Shown: piece after piece, positions 24,343 to 32,777 of the stretch
How the letters are laid out: every line of letters begins with the position of its first letter
How positions within the stretch are numbered: the stretch's first letter is position 1
DNA from: Mycobacterium sp.
Lineage (GTDB): Bacteria; Actinomycetota; Actinomycetes; Mycobacteriales; Mycobacteriaceae
Direction: 5' to 3'
Length of the DNA stretch: 64,000 nucleotides
NCBI RefSeq assembly: GCF_004298145.1
Contig: NZ_SCRH01000040.1
Coordinates: forward strand, 41,413-105,412
Program-made: the position numbers and the translations under genes
Notes under the pieces: model-generated
What the model was told of the DNA's origin: nothing
Database searches by the model: none
The model's input: the letters and a program-made list of their open reading frames with translations, nothing else

Positions 24343-24828
24343 CTACAGGGCGCGGATCAACGCCGCGCGGCCCTTGGTCCGCAGGCGGTGTACGGCGGAG
24401 CCGCGGTATCGCTCGATCGTGTCGGTCATCTTGTTGCCCAACTCTTCGAGCTCCGCGTCGGTGATCTTCACTTGCGGCGGAGCGGGGATCATGTCGCGTT
24501 CCTCTTCGTCGGCGTGCGCTTCCAAGACGGCCTTGAACGAATTCCACTCGTGCTCGTAGCCGGGGGCGCTCTGCGGGGTCTTGAGCAGCATCGAAAGCTG
24601 GTCGACGACCTGGCGGTGTTCGGCGTGCGCGACCGCGATCAGCTTGGTCGCCGCGCGCAGCGCCGGGTAGTACAGGTCGTCCTCGATGCGGAAGTGGATG
24701 TCGAGCTCGATCAGCAGGTCGTCGAAAAGCGAATGCCGCTCTTCGGAATTGACCGGTGCCTCGCTGATCTTGCGGCCGAGGCCCTTGATCACGATGTGGT
24801 GGTCTTTGAGAACGTCATAGGCGTTCAA
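24343..24828 (-). CDS. hemerythrin HHE-domain protein
   Basis: A 161-aa four-helix bundle. Di-iron ligand motifs are DVLKDHHIVIKGL, ELDIHFRIEDDLYYP (H-x3-E) and AHAEHRQVVDQL, with a final EAHADEEERDMIP. Such proteins bind O2, NO or H2O2 in mycobacteria. The start is TTG at 24828, supported by a near-perfect AAAGGAGGA ribosome site and by TTGA overlap with the upstream Rieske gene's stop. The last 30 residues (RYRGSAVHRLRTKGRAAL) are basic. A redox partnership with the Rieske protein is likely. Confidence 0.9.
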   Translation of the reverse strand: MNAYDVLKDHHIVIKGLGRKISEAPVNSEERHSLFDDLLIELDIHFRIEDDLYYPALRAATKLIAVAHAEHRQVVDQLSMLLKTPQSAPGYEHEWNSFKAVLEAHADEEERDMIPAPPQVKITDAELEELGNKMTDTIERYRGSAVHRLRTKGRAALIRAL

Positions 24829-25796
24829 TTGGCTCCTCCTTTTGCGATTCCTACCGCGCCCCCGGGAGCGGGCTGCTGCTCGCCGCGGACTTCGACCACT
24901 CCGTCGACCAATCGGGCCTCGTAACACGGCAGCGGCGCTGCTGCCGGACCGCGCAGAACTTCTCCCGACTCGGCCGCGAACCATGAGCCGTGCCAAGGGC
25001 ATACCAGCCGGCCGCGGTCCATCCAGCCGTCGGCCATCGGGGCGGCCAGGTGCGGACAGAATTCCCCGTAGGCCGCGACCTCGCCGGGTTCGGTCTGGCA
25101 GACCACCAGCCCCACGCCGTCGACCTCGACGCGTACCGGCTTGCCGTTCAACGAACTTGCGGGCAGCACCGGCGTCCAGGTGGAGGTGCGCAGCCGCGGG
25201 CCCGACTGGTCGATGCCGATACCGGAGTCGAAGACCAGCGCCCCGCCGAGGTAGCTGCCGGCAACGGTGATGCCGTAGCCGAGCGCGGTGAGCACGATGC
25301 CGCGACCGTGGCGCCCCTTGCGCCGGTCCCGCCAGGACTGCATGTACAGCGCGGTGGCGGCCACGTTCAACAGGCCGTGCACCACGCCGACCCGGCGGTC
25401 CTCCTCGTGGGTGTGCTGCCAGTCGGTGACGCCGGTGACGGCCGAGCCCAGGCTGGCCAGGATGCCGACCCCGAGCGCGCGGGAGGCGAATCGCGATGCG
25501 TCCACGACCTCGGATGCGGGTTGGCCCGGCAGCAAGCTGAGCGCGTCCAGCGCCACCGTCGTGCCGAGCGCGCCACTGGTCAGCGACGCCAGCGGCGGGT
25601 GCACCGGGTGCCCGAGCCAGACACCGTTGAGCGCGTTGGTGACGGTGTTGCGGGCGCCGCCCAGCGAGTTGTAGGCGAAGCTGAGCAGGTGTTCGAACCG
25701 ATAGCTCGGTCGATCCATCCACTCTTGGCGCCCGATAGCGGCCAGAACCTTCGACCCGACCTGCTCCAATCGACCCCCTCGTGGCCGACCCACCAT
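24825..25796 (-). CDS. DUF2231 membrane domain fused to Rieske [2Fe-2S] domain
   Basis: A 323-aa protein. Residues about 45-200 carry four hydrophobic helices and the DUF2231 signature LGHPVHPPLASL. Residues about 210-310 are a Rieske domain with EFCPHLAAPM (Cys, His) and CPWHGSWFAAESG (Cys, His). It is probably a membrane-anchored electron carrier. The stop overlaps the hemerythrin start, suggesting electrons pass to or from the di-iron site. It is divergent from the dioxygenase operon across about 270 bases. Confidence 0.88.
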   Translation of the reverse strand: MVGRPRGGRLEQVGSKVLAAIGRQEWMDRPSYRFEHLLSFAYNSLGGARNTVTNALNGVWLGHPVHPPLASLTSGALGTTVALDALSLLPGQPASEVVDASRFASRALGVGILASLGSAVTGVTDWQHTHEEDRRVGVVHGLLNVAATALYMQSWRDRRKGRHGRGIVLTALGYGITVAGSYLGGALVFDSGIGIDQSGPRLRTSTWTPVLPASSLNGKPVRVEVDGVGLVVCQTEPGEVAAYGEFCPHLAAPMADGWMDRGRLVCPWHGSWFAAESGEVLRGPAAAPLPCYEARLVDGVVEVRGEQQPAPGGAVGIAKGGAN

Positions 25797-26030
25797 GGCA
25801 CCCCGCCTTTCCTCAAATAAGTGGATAATAACCAGTAAACAACCGCAAACCCGAACGATTACCCCCAGTTTACTCCGCGCTCACATACGCCGACCGGCGG
25901 CCGTGACCCACCGTAGCCGTGGGGTTCTGCCTTTTTGTTGTGTGCCGCCTGTGAATCAGCCCAAAGGATCCTGGTGACCACCCGGCGGCGCGATCGCCCC
26001 GGCGATTGACGAGCGCCGAAGACTGCGGGA

Positions 26031-26060
26031 TTCTACTGAGCGGAGAGTATTTCTGTAGAA
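26031..26060. promoter_or_regulatory. inverted repeat upstream of dioxygenase operon
   Basis: TTCTAC (26031-26036) and GTAGAA (26055-26060) form an inverted repeat with 18 bases between, ending 10 bases before the alpha-subunit ATG. The regulator may be the IclR protein encoded at the end of the operon. The remaining 25797-26030 stretch is AT-rich near 25815-25875 and holds no gene. Confidence 0.45.
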
Positions 26061-26070
26061 CAGAGGATTG

Positions 26071-27441
26071 ATGGCAGACCAGGACAGCAAATTGGCCGAG
26101 GTCTTCGAGAACGTGCGCCGCGGGATGATCCCCGCGCACATCTACAACGACGAGGAACTGTTCGCGCTGGAGAAGGAACGGCTGTTCGGGCGGGCGTGGA
26201 CGTTCGTGGGACACGAGTCCGAAATCCCGCAGGACGGCGACTACGTCGTGCGCCGGGTCCTCGACGACTCGTTCATCATCACCCGCGACTCGAACGGCAC
26301 CGTGCGCGCGCTGTTCAATATGTGCCTGCATCGCGGAATGCAGCTCTGTCGCGCGGAAATGGGAAACGCCTCCAACTTCCGCTGCCCGTACCACGGCTGG
26401 ACCTACCGCAACGACGGACGGCTCACCGGCTTGCCGTTCCACCGCGAGGCCTACGGCGGCGACGAGGGGTTCGCCAAAGGCCAAACCCTTTTGCCCGCAC
26501 CGAATTTCGCGAGCTATAACGGCCTGCTGTTCATCAGCCTCGACGCAGGCGCCGAACCGCTGGAAGACTTCCTCGGCGACTTCAAGTTCTACCTGGACTA
26601 CTACACCAAACAAAGCGCCGGCGGCGTCGAGGTGCGGGGGCCGCAGCGCTGGCGGATCAAGGCGAACTGGAAGATCGGCGCGGAGAACTTCGCCGGCGAT
26701 ATGTACCACACCCCGCACACCCACGCGTCCATCGTCGACATCGGACTGTTCCGGGAGCCGAAAGCCCACAAGCGCAAGGACGGCGCCACCTATTGGGCGC
26801 ACCGCGGCGGTGGAACCACCTACAAACTCCCGCCGGGCAGCTTCGAGGAACGGATGCGCTATGTCGGCTACCCGAGCGAGATGATCGGCCGCATCAAAGA
26901 CGTGTGGACGCCCCGACAGCAGCGGGTGGTCGGCGAGGACGGCTTCATGATCTCGGCCGCGACCTGCTTTCCGAACCTGAGTTTCGTGCACAACTGGCCC
27001 CGCGTAAGAGACGGGGCGCGCGACGGGCACGATGACCAGAAAGCAGAAGTGCTGCCATTCATCTCGATCCGGTTATGGCAGCCGATCAGCGAGAACGAGA
27101 CCGAAGTGTGTTCGTGGTTTGCCGTAGACTCCGCCGCTCCCCCGCAGTACAAACAAGATTCGTACAAGGCGTATTTGATGTGTTTCGGCTCGACGGGCAT
27201 GTTCGAACAGGACGATGTGGAAAACTGGGTGTCGCTGACCACCACGGCGGGCGGCTCGATGGCGCGGCGGCTGCTGCTGAACAGCCGGATGGGTCTGCTG
27301 GCCGACGACCGCCCCGTCATCGAGGCGTTGGCGCCCAGCGCATTCCACGGCCCCGGCCGCGCGCAGGTCGGCTACAACGAGCACAACCAGCGCGCCCTGC
27401 TGAGCATGTGGGCCGACTACCTGCAGGAGGCCCGCACATGA
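26071..27441 (+). CDS. ring-hydroxylating dioxygenase, large (alpha) subunit
   Basis: A 456-aa Rieske oxygenase subunit. The Rieske cluster is in NMCLHRGMQLC and FRCPYHGWTY (C-x-H, C-x2-H). The mononuclear iron site is in NWKIGAENFAGDMYHTPHTH, with the 2-His pattern and the preceding bridging Asp region. A small-subunit gene, diol dehydrogenase and decarboxylase follow with 4-base overlaps. With protocatechuate genes alongside, a phthalate 3,4-dioxygenase (PhtAa-like) role is the best guess; another aromatic acid is possible. The ferredoxin and reductase that should supply electrons are not in the operon. ATG 26071 is preferred to TTG 26068. Confidence 0.88.
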   Translation: MADQDSKLAEVFENVRRGMIPAHIYNDEELFALEKERLFGRAWTFVGHESEIPQDGDYVVRRVLDDSFIITRDSNGTVRALFNMCLHRGMQLCRAEMGNASNFRCPYHGWTYRNDGRLTGLPFHREAYGGDEGFAKGQTLLPAPNFASYNGLLFISLDAGAEPLEDFLGDFKFYLDYYTKQSAGGVEVRGPQRWRIKANWKIGAENFAGDMYHTPHTHASIVDIGLFREPKAHKRKDGATYWAHRGGGTTYKLPPGSFEERMRYVGYPSEMIGRIKDVWTPRQQRVVGEDGFMISAATCFPNLSFVHNWPRVRDGARDGHDDQKAEVLPFISIRLWQPISENETEVCSWFAVDSAAPPQYKQDSYKAYLMCFGSTGMFEQDDVENWVSLTTTAGGSMARRLLLNSRMGLLADDRPVIEALAPSAFHGPGRAQVGYNEHNQRALLSMWADYLQEART

Positions 27442-27977
27442 GAAAACCCCTGCCATTCAACGACACTCGGCACCTCGAGGCGCATCAGTTCCTGGTGGAC
27501 GAGGCGTACCTGCTCGACGCCCAGCAGTATGAGGCGTGGCTGGACACGCTGACCGACGACATCCGCTACACCATGCCGGTGCGGGTCACGACCGCGCGCG
27601 GCGCCGGGTTCGACACCTCTCCCTTTCCCAAACCCGGGATGGACCACTTCGACGAGGACAGATACTCGCTGAGCCAGCGGGTCGCGCGGATGGGCACCGA
27701 GCACGTGTGGGCCGAGGATCCGCCCTCGCGGCTGCGTCACTTCATCACCAACGTGCGCACGTTCACCGGCGTCGACGAGGCGCATCTGGTGGTCGAATCG
27801 GCCGAACTGCTGTTCCGCAGCCGCGGCGACGTCAACGAGGCCGCCCTGCTGTCCTGCGGCCGGGAGGATGTGCTGCGACGCTGCGATGGTCCCCCAAAGA
27901 GCTGGAAGCTGGCCCGCCGCACTATCATGACCGACGAATCGGTGCTACGAATGCAGAACCTGGCGGTGTTCCTATGA
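27438..27977 (+). CDS. ring-hydroxylating dioxygenase, small (beta) subunit
   Basis: A 179-aa subunit of the alpha3-beta3 dioxygenase with cystatin-like cone fold. Landmarks are EAHQFLVDEAYLLDAQQYEAWLDTL, DIRYTMPVR, RLRHFITNVR and a C-terminal SWKLARRTIMTDESVL. It stabilises the complex and shapes substrate access. The ATG at 27438 overlaps the alpha stop (ATGA); GCAGGAGG upstream is an excellent ribosome site. Confidence 0.9.
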   Translation: MRKPLPFNDTRHLEAHQFLVDEAYLLDAQQYEAWLDTLTDDIRYTMPVRVTTARGAGFDTSPFPKPGMDHFDEDRYSLSQRVARMGTEHVWAEDPPSRLRHFITNVRTFTGVDEAHLVVESAELLFRSRGDVNEAALLSCGREDVLRRCDGPPKSWKLARRTIMTDESVLRMQNLAVFL

Positions 27978-28219
27978 GCGGCGAATCCATCACGATCGCA
28001 AACGAATTCACCGAGGTCGTGGTGCGCCGGGTGGACACCCGCAATGGGTCGCGGCTGCTGATCAGCGCGCCCAGATCCGGGCAGTGGATCACCCTCGACG
28101 CGCTCGAGGTCGAGGCATTGACCTGGCAGAACCCCCGTACGCTGGCCGCCATGGTCGGCAATTCCCACGCGCCGCTGCTGCCCGACGATCCCGAGGGGCG
28201 CGATGACGGGCTGGCTTGA
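27974..28219 (+). CDS. 81-aa accessory protein of the dioxygenase operon
   Basis: A small cysteine-free protein (ITIANEFTEVVVRRVDTRNG, LISAPRSGQWITLDALEVEALTW). It overlaps the beta-subunit stop by 4 bases and the dehydrogenase start by 17, so it is strongly coupled. Without cysteines it cannot be the ferredoxin. Proteins of this size and look recur in actinobacterial ring-hydroxylating operons without assigned function; assembly or regulation is possible. Confidence 0.7.
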   Translation: MSGESITIANEFTEVVVRRVDTRNGSRLLISAPRSGQWITLDALEVEALTWQNPRTLAAMVGNSHAPLLPDDPEGRDDGLA

Positions 28220-29021
28220 CGGCAAACGCGCATTGGTCGTCGGCGCCGGTTCGGGCATCGGCCGGGCCGTGGTGGCCGCGTTTCGCGACGAGGACGCGAA
28301 AGTCGCCGCGCTGGAACGTGATCCGGGCAAGTGCGCCGCACTGCGCACTCAGCTGCCCGACGTGCCGGTGGTCGAAGGGGATGCCACCGCATACGAGGCC
28401 AACGAACGCGCGGTCACCGCCGCGGTGGATGCCTTCGGCGGGCTGGACACGCTGGTCAACTGCGTCGGAATCTTCGACTTCTACCAGGGTATCGGCGACA
28501 TCGGCCCCGACGACCTGCCCGGTGCGTTCGACGAAATGTTTCGCACCAACGTCCTGACTCATCTGCAGTCGGTCAAGGCGGCGCTCGGCGCATTGCGGGC
28601 CGGGACGGGGTCCTCGATTGTGCTGACCGAGTCGGCCTCGTCGTTCTATCCCGGCCGCGGCGGGGTGCTCTACGTGTCCTCGAAATTCGCGGTGCGCGGG
28701 TTGGTCTCGGCGTTGGCCCACGAGCTGGCGCCGCAGATCCGGGTCAACGGGGTGGCGCCCGGCGGCACGGTGGGCACGGACCTGCGTGGCCTCGCCAGCT
28801 TGGGGCTCGACGACATTCGCCTGGACGACCGTCCCGACCGGGCCCGCGAGGTGGCGGCGCGCACCCCCCTGCATGTCGCGCTCTCCGGCGAAGACCACGC
28901 GTCCAGTTATGTGTTCCTGGCGTCCGACCGGTCCCGCGGGATCACCGGCGAAAGCGTGCGCCCCGACGGTGGATTCGGCCTCGGCGCAACGGGATCCGTC
29001 CCGAAACCAGCTCAACCATGA
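28203..29021 (+). CDS. SDR dehydrogenase, probable aromatic cis-dihydrodiol dehydrogenase
   Basis: A 272-aa short-chain dehydrogenase. NAD-binding motif VVGAGSGIGRAV, then LVNCVGIFDFYQ, catalytic Ser in LTESASSFYP and YVSSK (Tyr, Lys). LVNCVGIFDFYQG resembles the BphB/HcaB group that rearomatises dihydrodiols to catechols. In the proposed route it would make 3,4-dihydroxyphthalate. It overlaps both neighbours in the operon. Confidence 0.85.
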   Translation: MTGWLDGKRALVVGAGSGIGRAVVAAFRDEDAKVAALERDPGKCAALRTQLPDVPVVEGDATAYEANERAVTAAVDAFGGLDTLVNCVGIFDFYQGIGDIGPDDLPGAFDEMFRTNVLTHLQSVKAALGALRAGTGSSIVLTESASSFYPGRGGVLYVSSKFAVRGLVSALAHELAPQIRVNGVAPGGTVGTDLRGLASLGLDDIRLDDRPDRAREVAARTPLHVALSGEDHASSYVFLASDRSRGITGESVRPDGGFGLGATGSVPKPAQP

Positions 29022-29767
29022 CCGACCGGCTGGAGCGGCAACGCACCCTGGTCGCGCAGGGCTGCCGCGTCGCGGCCGCCCGCGGCCTGGTCGACGGCAT
29101 CCTCGGCCACCTGAGCCGGCGGGTCGACGACGACCGCCTGCTGGTGCGCTGCCGAAGCGACGCCGACACCGGCGTGGCATTCACCCGGCCCAGCGACATC
29201 CGGCTCGTTCGGTTCGACGGCACCGCCGGCGCCCCAGGCGAACTCGACGGGTACCGCATTCCCAACGAACTGCCCATCCACATCGAGACCATGCTGGCCG
29301 ATCCGCGTCACACGGCCGTCGCGCACCTGCATCCACCGGCGGTGGTCGCCGCCGATCTGGCCGGCATCACGATCCGGCCCATCTACGGCGCACATGACAT
29401 TGCCGGCGCCCGGTTGGCGCGCGGCGGCGTCCCCGTCTACGAACGCGCTGTGCTGATCCGGAATTCACGCTTGGGCAAGGAAATGGTGGCGGCCATGCGC
29501 GGCGGGCCCGTGGTGATCTGCCGCGGACACGGGATCACCAGCGCCGCCGCCACGGTGCCGCAAGCGGTGCTGCAGGCGATCAGCCTCGACGCGCTTGCCC
29601 GAATGTCGTTGCGGGTGCGTGCGGCCGGCGGCACGCTGCGCGACATCGCCGATGCGGACTGGGATGACCTGCCGGATCTGGGGCCGGCGTTCACCGCCGA
29701 GGCGGCCTGGCGCCACGAGGTGGCACGGCTCGCGGGGGGACCCGCGCCACCGGACTACCCGAGCTGA
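29018..29767 (+). CDS. class II aldolase/adducin-family protein, probable dihydroxyphthalate-type decarboxylase
   Basis: A 249-aa metalloenzyme. Zinc-site segments are VAHLHPPAVV (H-x-H) and VVICRGHGIT (third His). PhtC, the 3,4-dihydroxyphthalate decarboxylase of actinobacterial phthalate operons, belongs to this family. Its position after the diol dehydrogenase and near pcaHGB supports a decarboxylation that yields protocatechuate. Start ATG at 29018 overlaps the dehydrogenase stop. It converges with the IclR gene, overlapping by 13 bases. Confidence 0.8.
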   Translation: MTDRLERQRTLVAQGCRVAAARGLVDGILGHLSRRVDDDRLLVRCRSDADTGVAFTRPSDIRLVRFDGTAGAPGELDGYRIPNELPIHIETMLADPRHTAVAHLHPPAVVAADLAGITIRPIYGAHDIAGARLARGGVPVYERAVLIRNSRLGKEMVAAMRGGPVVICRGHGITSAAATVPQAVLQAISLDALARMSLRVRAAGGTLRDIADADWDDLPDLGPAFTAEAAWRHEVARLAGGPAPPDYPS

Positions 29768-30570
29768 TCGCCAATCTCCTTGGCGGCGGCGATAAGTGCG
29801 GCAGCCACGGCGGGATACCGGGAAGCGGCCAGGCGGTTTTGTGGTGCGGCGGCGTTGAGCGCGAGCCGCAGCCCGGGCGCACGCGTCGGGATGGGTACGG
29901 CGACAGAGGCGACGCCTTCTTCACTCTCTTCGCGGTTGGTGGCGTACCCACGCTCGCGGACACCGGACAGCTCGGCTTCCAGCTCGGCGCGGCTGCCGAT
30001 CGAATGCGATGTGATGCGCTCGAGCCGCTCGTGCGGCAGCAGCGCGCGCAACTCCGGTGACGACAACTGGGCCAGCATGACCTTGCCCGTCGAGGTGCAG
30101 TGCGCGGGCAGGGCGCGGCCGAGCCGGGTCGCCACCCGCACCGCGGCCGGCCCTTCGACCGCGGCGACGAACCGGACGCTGGCGCCGTCCAGCATTCCCA
30201 CATGCACGGTCTCGCGGAGTTGCTCGCTGAGGCTGCGCATGATGGGCGCGGCGGATCGCGCGACGTCGATGCGCCCGAAGATCGCGAACGCCACCCCGGT
30301 CAACGACGGGCCGGGCAGATACGCCTTGGACACCGGGTCTTGGCGGACGAAGCCGCGGTAGGCCAGCATCGCCAGCAACCGGTGCGCGGTCGACGACGCC
30401 ACGCCCAGATACCGGGTCGCCTCGCTCAGCCGGATCTGGGGTTGCTCGCCCAGCAGCAACAACAGCTTGAGCGCATTGTCGACCGACTCGATCGGATACT
30501 GCGGCGCAAGCGATTCGGCGGGCGGCCCCGCCGCGGCGTTCAAGCCCGCGCGCTCACGCTTTTTCTGCAT
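29755..30570 (-). CDS. IclR-family transcriptional regulator
   Basis: A 271-aa regulator. The N-terminal winged helix reads ALKLLLLLGEQPQIRLSEATRYLGVASSTAHRLLAML. The C-terminal ligand domain shows AHCTSTGKVMLAQL, GYATNREESEEGVASVAVPI. IclR proteins commonly control pca and pht genes and bind the aromatic acid or its product. The ATG at 30570 (MQKKRERAG) is preferred to one 13 codons upstream. It sits tail-to-tail with the dioxygenase operon and is the obvious controller of it and perhaps of pcaHGB. Confidence 0.9.
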   Translation of the reverse strand: MQKKRERAGLNAAAGPPAESLAPQYPIESVDNALKLLLLLGEQPQIRLSEATRYLGVASSTAHRLLAMLAYRGFVRQDPVSKAYLPGPSLTGVAFAIFGRIDVARSAAPIMRSLSEQLRETVHVGMLDGASVRFVAAVEGPAAVRVATRLGRALPAHCTSTGKVMLAQLSSPELRALLPHERLERITSHSIGSRAELEAELSGVRERGYATNREESEEGVASVAVPIPTRAPGLRLALNAAAPQNRLAASRYPAVAAALIAAAKEIGDQLG

Positions 30571-30707
30571 GGCATGACGGTACTCCCGGCGCGGCCCGGA
30601 TCGCCGCACTCACGGCGGACTCAGCCTCGGCGCCGGGTGGGTCCAACATCGAGGACTCGCCATCGACCTCGATCGGACGAGCCGTCCGGCGCAGTAGAAT
30701 CCATCAG

Positions 30708-31325
30708 ATGTCCACGCGGCGCGGGCGCCCCACCCGGGCCGAGGCCAGAAAACTCGACCTCGCCGTTCGCGAGGCCGCCGTGGCGACGTTCCTCGAACTC
30801 GGTTACGCCGGTGCGAGTATGGAGGCCATCGCGCGGGCGGCCGGCATCACCAGACGCTCGTTGTACGCCCGGTATCCCGACAAGCGGGCCGTGTTCGCCG
30901 ACGTGATTCCCTGGGCGCTGGCGCGGTACACGGACGAAGTCGACGATGTCGACCACGAGGACGTGGAGACAGCCCTGCTGACGCTCGGGCGCGCCTCGCT
31001 GAGCCGTGCGACGCACCCGGAGAACGTGCGGCTCAAGCGCATCGCGGCCAATGAATCCGCACTCTTCCCCGAGTTCAACATCTCTGCCGAGTCCATGATG
31101 TGGGCGGGACGCCAGCGCACGGCCATCCAGGTGCTGCGCCGTTATGTCGACCGCGGTGACATCGAGGTGGACGACCTCGAACTGGCGGCCGAGCATTTCC
31201 TCGCCATGGTCGAGGCGGTGCCCGCGCGCATGGCCGACTTCGGGGTATTCCGCTCGAAGAAACAGCAGGAACGGCACCTGCAGTACGCGGTGCGGTTGTT
31301 CCTGCGGGGCGTGCTGCCCCGTTAG
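30708..31325 (+). CDS. TetR/AcrR-family regulator
   Basis: A 205-aa regulator. The helix-turn-helix is FLELGYAGASMEAIARAAGITRRSLYARYPDKRAVF at residues about 25-60 (shown across its two halves). The C-terminal domain matches the TetR_C group with ESMMWAGRQRTAIQVLRRYVDRG. Its stop overlaps the convergent aldehyde dehydrogenase stop by 4 bases. It is the nearest candidate controller of the 31-41 kb catabolic island; the TATAC repeat at 34341-34357 is a possible target. Confidence 0.88.
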   Translation: MSTRRGRPTRAEARKLDLAVREAAVATFLELGYAGASMEAIARAAGITRRSLYARYPDKRAVFADVIPWALARYTDEVDDVDHEDVETALLTLGRASLSRATHPENVRLKRIAANESALFPEFNISAESMMWAGRQRTAIQVLRRYVDRGDIEVDDLELAAEHFLAMVEAVPARMADFGVFRSKKQQERHLQYAVRLFLRGVLPR

Positions 31326-32764
31326 GCACCCGAGATAGACTGGCTAACCAGATAACCGTCGAGCCCCTCGTGGCCGAGTTCGCGGCCCCAGCCGCTCGCC
31401 TTCAGGCCGCCATAGGGGGCAAGCGGATCCATGATGTAGCCCTCGTTCACGCCGAACGAGCCGGCGCGTACCCGCGCGGCGACGCCCAGGCCGCGCTCGC
31501 GGTCGGCCGTGAACACCGCACCGGCGAGCCCGTAGTCGGAATCGTTGGCGATCGCCACGGCGTCGGCCTCGTCGCGGTAGGGAATGACGGTCAGGACCGG
31601 ACCGAAGATCTCTTCCCGCGCGATCCGCATGTCGTTGGTCGCATCGGCGAAAAGCGTTGGGCGCACGTACCATCCGCGGTCGAGGCCGTCGGGCATTGCG
31701 CTGCCGCCGACCACCAGCCGCGCGCCCGCCTGCTGCCCATCCTCGATGTAACGGCGCACCATCGCCTGCTGGCGTTGCGCCACCAGCGGTCCGAGCTGCG
31801 TGGCGGGGTCCGCCGGGTCACCGACGGACAGCCCGGCGAGCTCAGCCTCCAGCGCTTCGGTGAATTCCCCTGCGCGCGAGGCTGGTACGAGTACACGGCT
31901 GAGCGCGTTGCAGACCTGACCGCTGTTGGCCAGACTCGCCATCTGGATGGCCTTCGCGGTCGCCGCGGGATCGGCATCCTGAAGCACGATGGCCGCGGAC
32001 TTGCCGCCCAGTTCCAACGTGACCTGCTTGAGCCCGGCCGCGCACGCCATCGCCACCTGGCGGCCCGCCGCGGTGGAGCCGGTGAACGAGACCTTGTCGA
32101 CGCCGGCGTGCGCGACCAAGTGAGCACCGACGGCCCCGTCTCCCGGGACCACGTTGAGTACGCCGGGCGGCAGCTCGGCGGCCGCGGCGATGTCGGCGAA
32201 CAGCAGCGCATCCAGGGGCGACTCGGGTGCGGGTTTGAGCACGACGGTGCAGCCGGCGAGCAGCGCGGGCACGACCTTGCCGACGGTGAGGAACTGCGGC
32301 ATGTTCCACGGCACGATCGCGGCGACGACGCCGACGGGCAGCTTGGCGACCCGAATGTCCTTGCCGTAGAAGCCGGTACGGTCGTCCTGCCAGGTGAACT
32401 CTCCGGCCACCTTGCAGAACGCGGCCATCGCGGTGAGCGGCAGGCGCGCCTGGACGTGTTTGGCGAACGTGATGGGGGCGCCGATCTCGGCCGAGATGAG
32501 TTCGGCCATCTCGGCGCGGCGGTCCTTGTAGGCGGCGGCCAGCCGTTCGACGGCGGCGATGCGCTCCTGCGGGCTCAGCCGGGGCCACGGCCCGTCGTCG
32601 AACGCCCTGCGGGCGGCCGCGACGGCGCGATCGACGTCGGCGGGTGCGGCCGCCGCCGCGCGTCCGACGACGTGCTCGGTGTGCGGGGAGACGACGTCGA
32701 TGGCGGCGTCGGTGCTTGGTGTCGCCCACGTTCCGTCGATGAACAGTTCGGTGCGTTGGTACAA
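31322..32764 (-). CDS. NAD(P)-dependent aldehyde dehydrogenase
   Basis: A 480-aa ALDH. Oxyanion asparagine is in VVAAIVPWNMPQFL, nucleotide-binding in GVDKVSFTGSTAAG, the general base in VTLELGGKSA and the catalytic cysteine in NSGQVCNA. It oxidises an aldehyde to an acid. The start is TTG at 32764 with GGAGG four bases before it. The SDR gene upstream ends 13 bases away, and the TauD gene overlaps that SDR, so all three are one minus-strand operon. Confidence 0.92.
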   Translation of the reverse strand: MYQRTELFIDGTWATPSTDAAIDVVSPHTEHVVGRAAAAAPADVDRAVAAARRAFDDGPWPRLSPQERIAAVERLAAAYKDRRAEMAELISAEIGAPITFAKHVQARLPLTAMAAFCKVAGEFTWQDDRTGFYGKDIRVAKLPVGVVAAIVPWNMPQFLTVGKVVPALLAGCTVVLKPAPESPLDALLFADIAAAAELPPGVLNVVPGDGAVGAHLVAHAGVDKVSFTGSTAAGRQVAMACAAGLKQVTLELGGKSAAIVLQDADPAATAKAIQMASLANSGQVCNALSRVLVPASRAGEFTEALEAELAGLSVGDPADPATQLGPLVAQRQQAMVRRYIEDGQQAGARLVVGGSAMPDGLDRGWYVRPTLFADATNDMRIAREEIFGPVLTVIPYRDEADAVAIANDSDYGLAGAVFTADRERGLGVAARVRAGSFGVNEGYIMDPLAPYGGLKASGWGRELGHEGLDGYLVSQSISGA

Positions 32765-32777
32765 GATGCCTCCACAG

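Noticed and set aside
24343..25722. A 459-codon minus-strand open frame through the Rieske and hemerythrin genes
   Set aside because: Its first two thirds are in a shifted frame to the Rieske gene and give Arg/Ala-rich non-protein sequence; only the last 161 codons are the real hemerythrin.
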